A stretch of 23,578 nucleotides of DNA from contig DASWTM010000379.1 of assembly GCA_036402115.1 (NCBI GenBank), forward strand, positions 1 to 23,578, written 5' to 3'. Shown here piece by piece: positions 23,201-23,578 of this stretch. The first letter of the stretch is position 1. Every line of letters starts with the position of its first letter. The notes under the pieces were generated by a model, which made no database searches, was not told the DNA's origin, and saw only the letters and a list, made by a program, of their open reading frames with translations. The DNA comes from Chryseosolibacter sp036402115. Lineage in GTDB: Bacteria > Bacteroidota > Bacteroidia > Cytophagales > Cyclobacteriaceae. The translations under genes were made by a program, and so were the position numbers.

Positions 23201-23578
23201 TTAAGACTGAATTGCCTCTTTTCTGGCAATCTCAGCCATTTTGCGTTCGAGTTCTTTCAGCCGGTGGGCGATATCGGGAAGATTTTTGAAGACCGCATAC
23301 GCACGGTAGTATTCGGTGAGGCCGATGGCAGGAGAACCCATCAGTTTTTCCCCTGGCTGAGTGCTGGTTTTACCAATTCCTGCTTGCGCGCCTACACTAA
23401 GGTTATTCGCAAGTACAAGATGACCACCGATTCCTACCTGCCCGCCAATCACTGAACTTTCGCCTACTTTGGTTGAGCCAGCAACTCCAGCCTGCGCTGC
23501 TATAACCGTATTTTTTCCGACCTCAACGTTGTGAGCTATCTGAATAAGGTTGTCGAGTTTTACACCTCGTCTTATAAT
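23201..23578 (-). CDS. lpxD: UDP-3-O-acylglucosamine N-acyltransferase, C-terminal part (truncated by the window edge)
   Basis: The frame is open to the right edge of the window, giving 125 residues of the C-terminal half; the gene starts beyond base 23578. It begins IIRRGVKLDNLIQIAHNVEV, where the histidine of QIAHNV is the LpxD catalytic base. Hexapeptide repeats follow (VGKNTVIAAQAGVAGSTKVG, IGGQVGIGGHLVLANN), then the YYRAYAVFKNLPDIAHRLKELER coiled tail typical of LpxD. A GTG or ATT in the middle of the frame is not a start. Reaction: second acylation of the lipid A precursor using 3-hydroxyacyl-ACP. It is upstream of lpxC-fabZ in the same direction, 98 bp apart. Confidence 0.95.
   Translation of the reverse strand: MIRRGVKLDNLIQIAHNVEVGKNTVIAAQAGVAGSTKVGESSVIGGQVGIGGHLVLANNLSVGAQAGIGKTSTQPGEKLMGSPAIGLTEYYRAYAVFKNLPDIAHRLKELERKMAEIARKEAIQS

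Noticed and set aside
1..23578. Search for CRISPR, tRNA, integrase, toxin-antitoxin or defence genes
   Set aside because: No regularly spaced repeats, cloverleaf, recombinase motifs or small paired toxin-like genes could be supported.

Overview
The window looks like chromosomal housekeeping DNA from a member of the Bacteroidota, most likely the order Cytophagales; the genus cannot be read from the sequence alone. The signs are an LpxC-FabZ fusion, families typical of this phylum (DUF3822 beside coaD, DUF4296, DUF2911, a BatA/DUF58 set), MKK-type signal peptides, few Shine-Dalgarno sequences, and several promoters of the Bacteroidota type (TTG or TTTG about 18-21 bases before TAnnTTTG). I see no prophage, integrase, transposase, CRISPR array, tRNA or rRNA.

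Layout. 1-573 is the end of a siroheme-synthesis dehydrogenase/ferrochelatase gene. 722-2035 is a Tat-exported Gfo/Idh/MocA oxidoreductase. A 20-bp palindrome then forms a two-way terminator against a DUF2911/TPR protein (2195-3316, minus), which is followed by a diacylglycerol-kinase-type lipid kinase (minus) and a divergent small YopX-like protein. A structured GCCATA-rich repeat block (4696-4909) separates that gene from a minus-strand acyl carrier protein and pyrE. A Nudix protein with an extra N-terminal domain diverges from pyrE.

6780-7580 carries no gene but holds tandem and inverted repeats; related pieces recur in the second gene-poor stretch at 10065-10508. Between them lie DUF3822-coaD, a second Nudix gene and a DUF1573 protein. 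Then come YggS-DUF423 (minus), GH3-LysE (plus, overlapping), and a three-gene Bat-like set DUF58-BatD-like-BatA (minus) whose last gene overlaps the LysE stop codon tail to tail.

16833-19573 is a DUF4296 lipoprotein gene coupled to mutS2. A terminator and a convergent lipoprotein gene follow. The window ends in a minus-strand lipid A cluster lpxD-lpxC/fabZ-lpxA plus an ABC ATPase. LpxA, LpxC and LpxD are the acylation/deacetylation steps of lipid A synthesis, and FabZ supplies the fatty-acid branch competing for the same hydroxyacyl-ACP pool. The small ACP elsewhere in the window could belong to the same chemistry but is not linked to it.

No clearly new multi-gene system is visible. The best leads are the intergenic repeat family, the GCCATA-rich foldable block, the YopX-like gene outside any prophage, the ABC ATPase with altered Q- and H-loops, the reduced Bat set, and a consensus promoter that would make pyrE almost leaderless.
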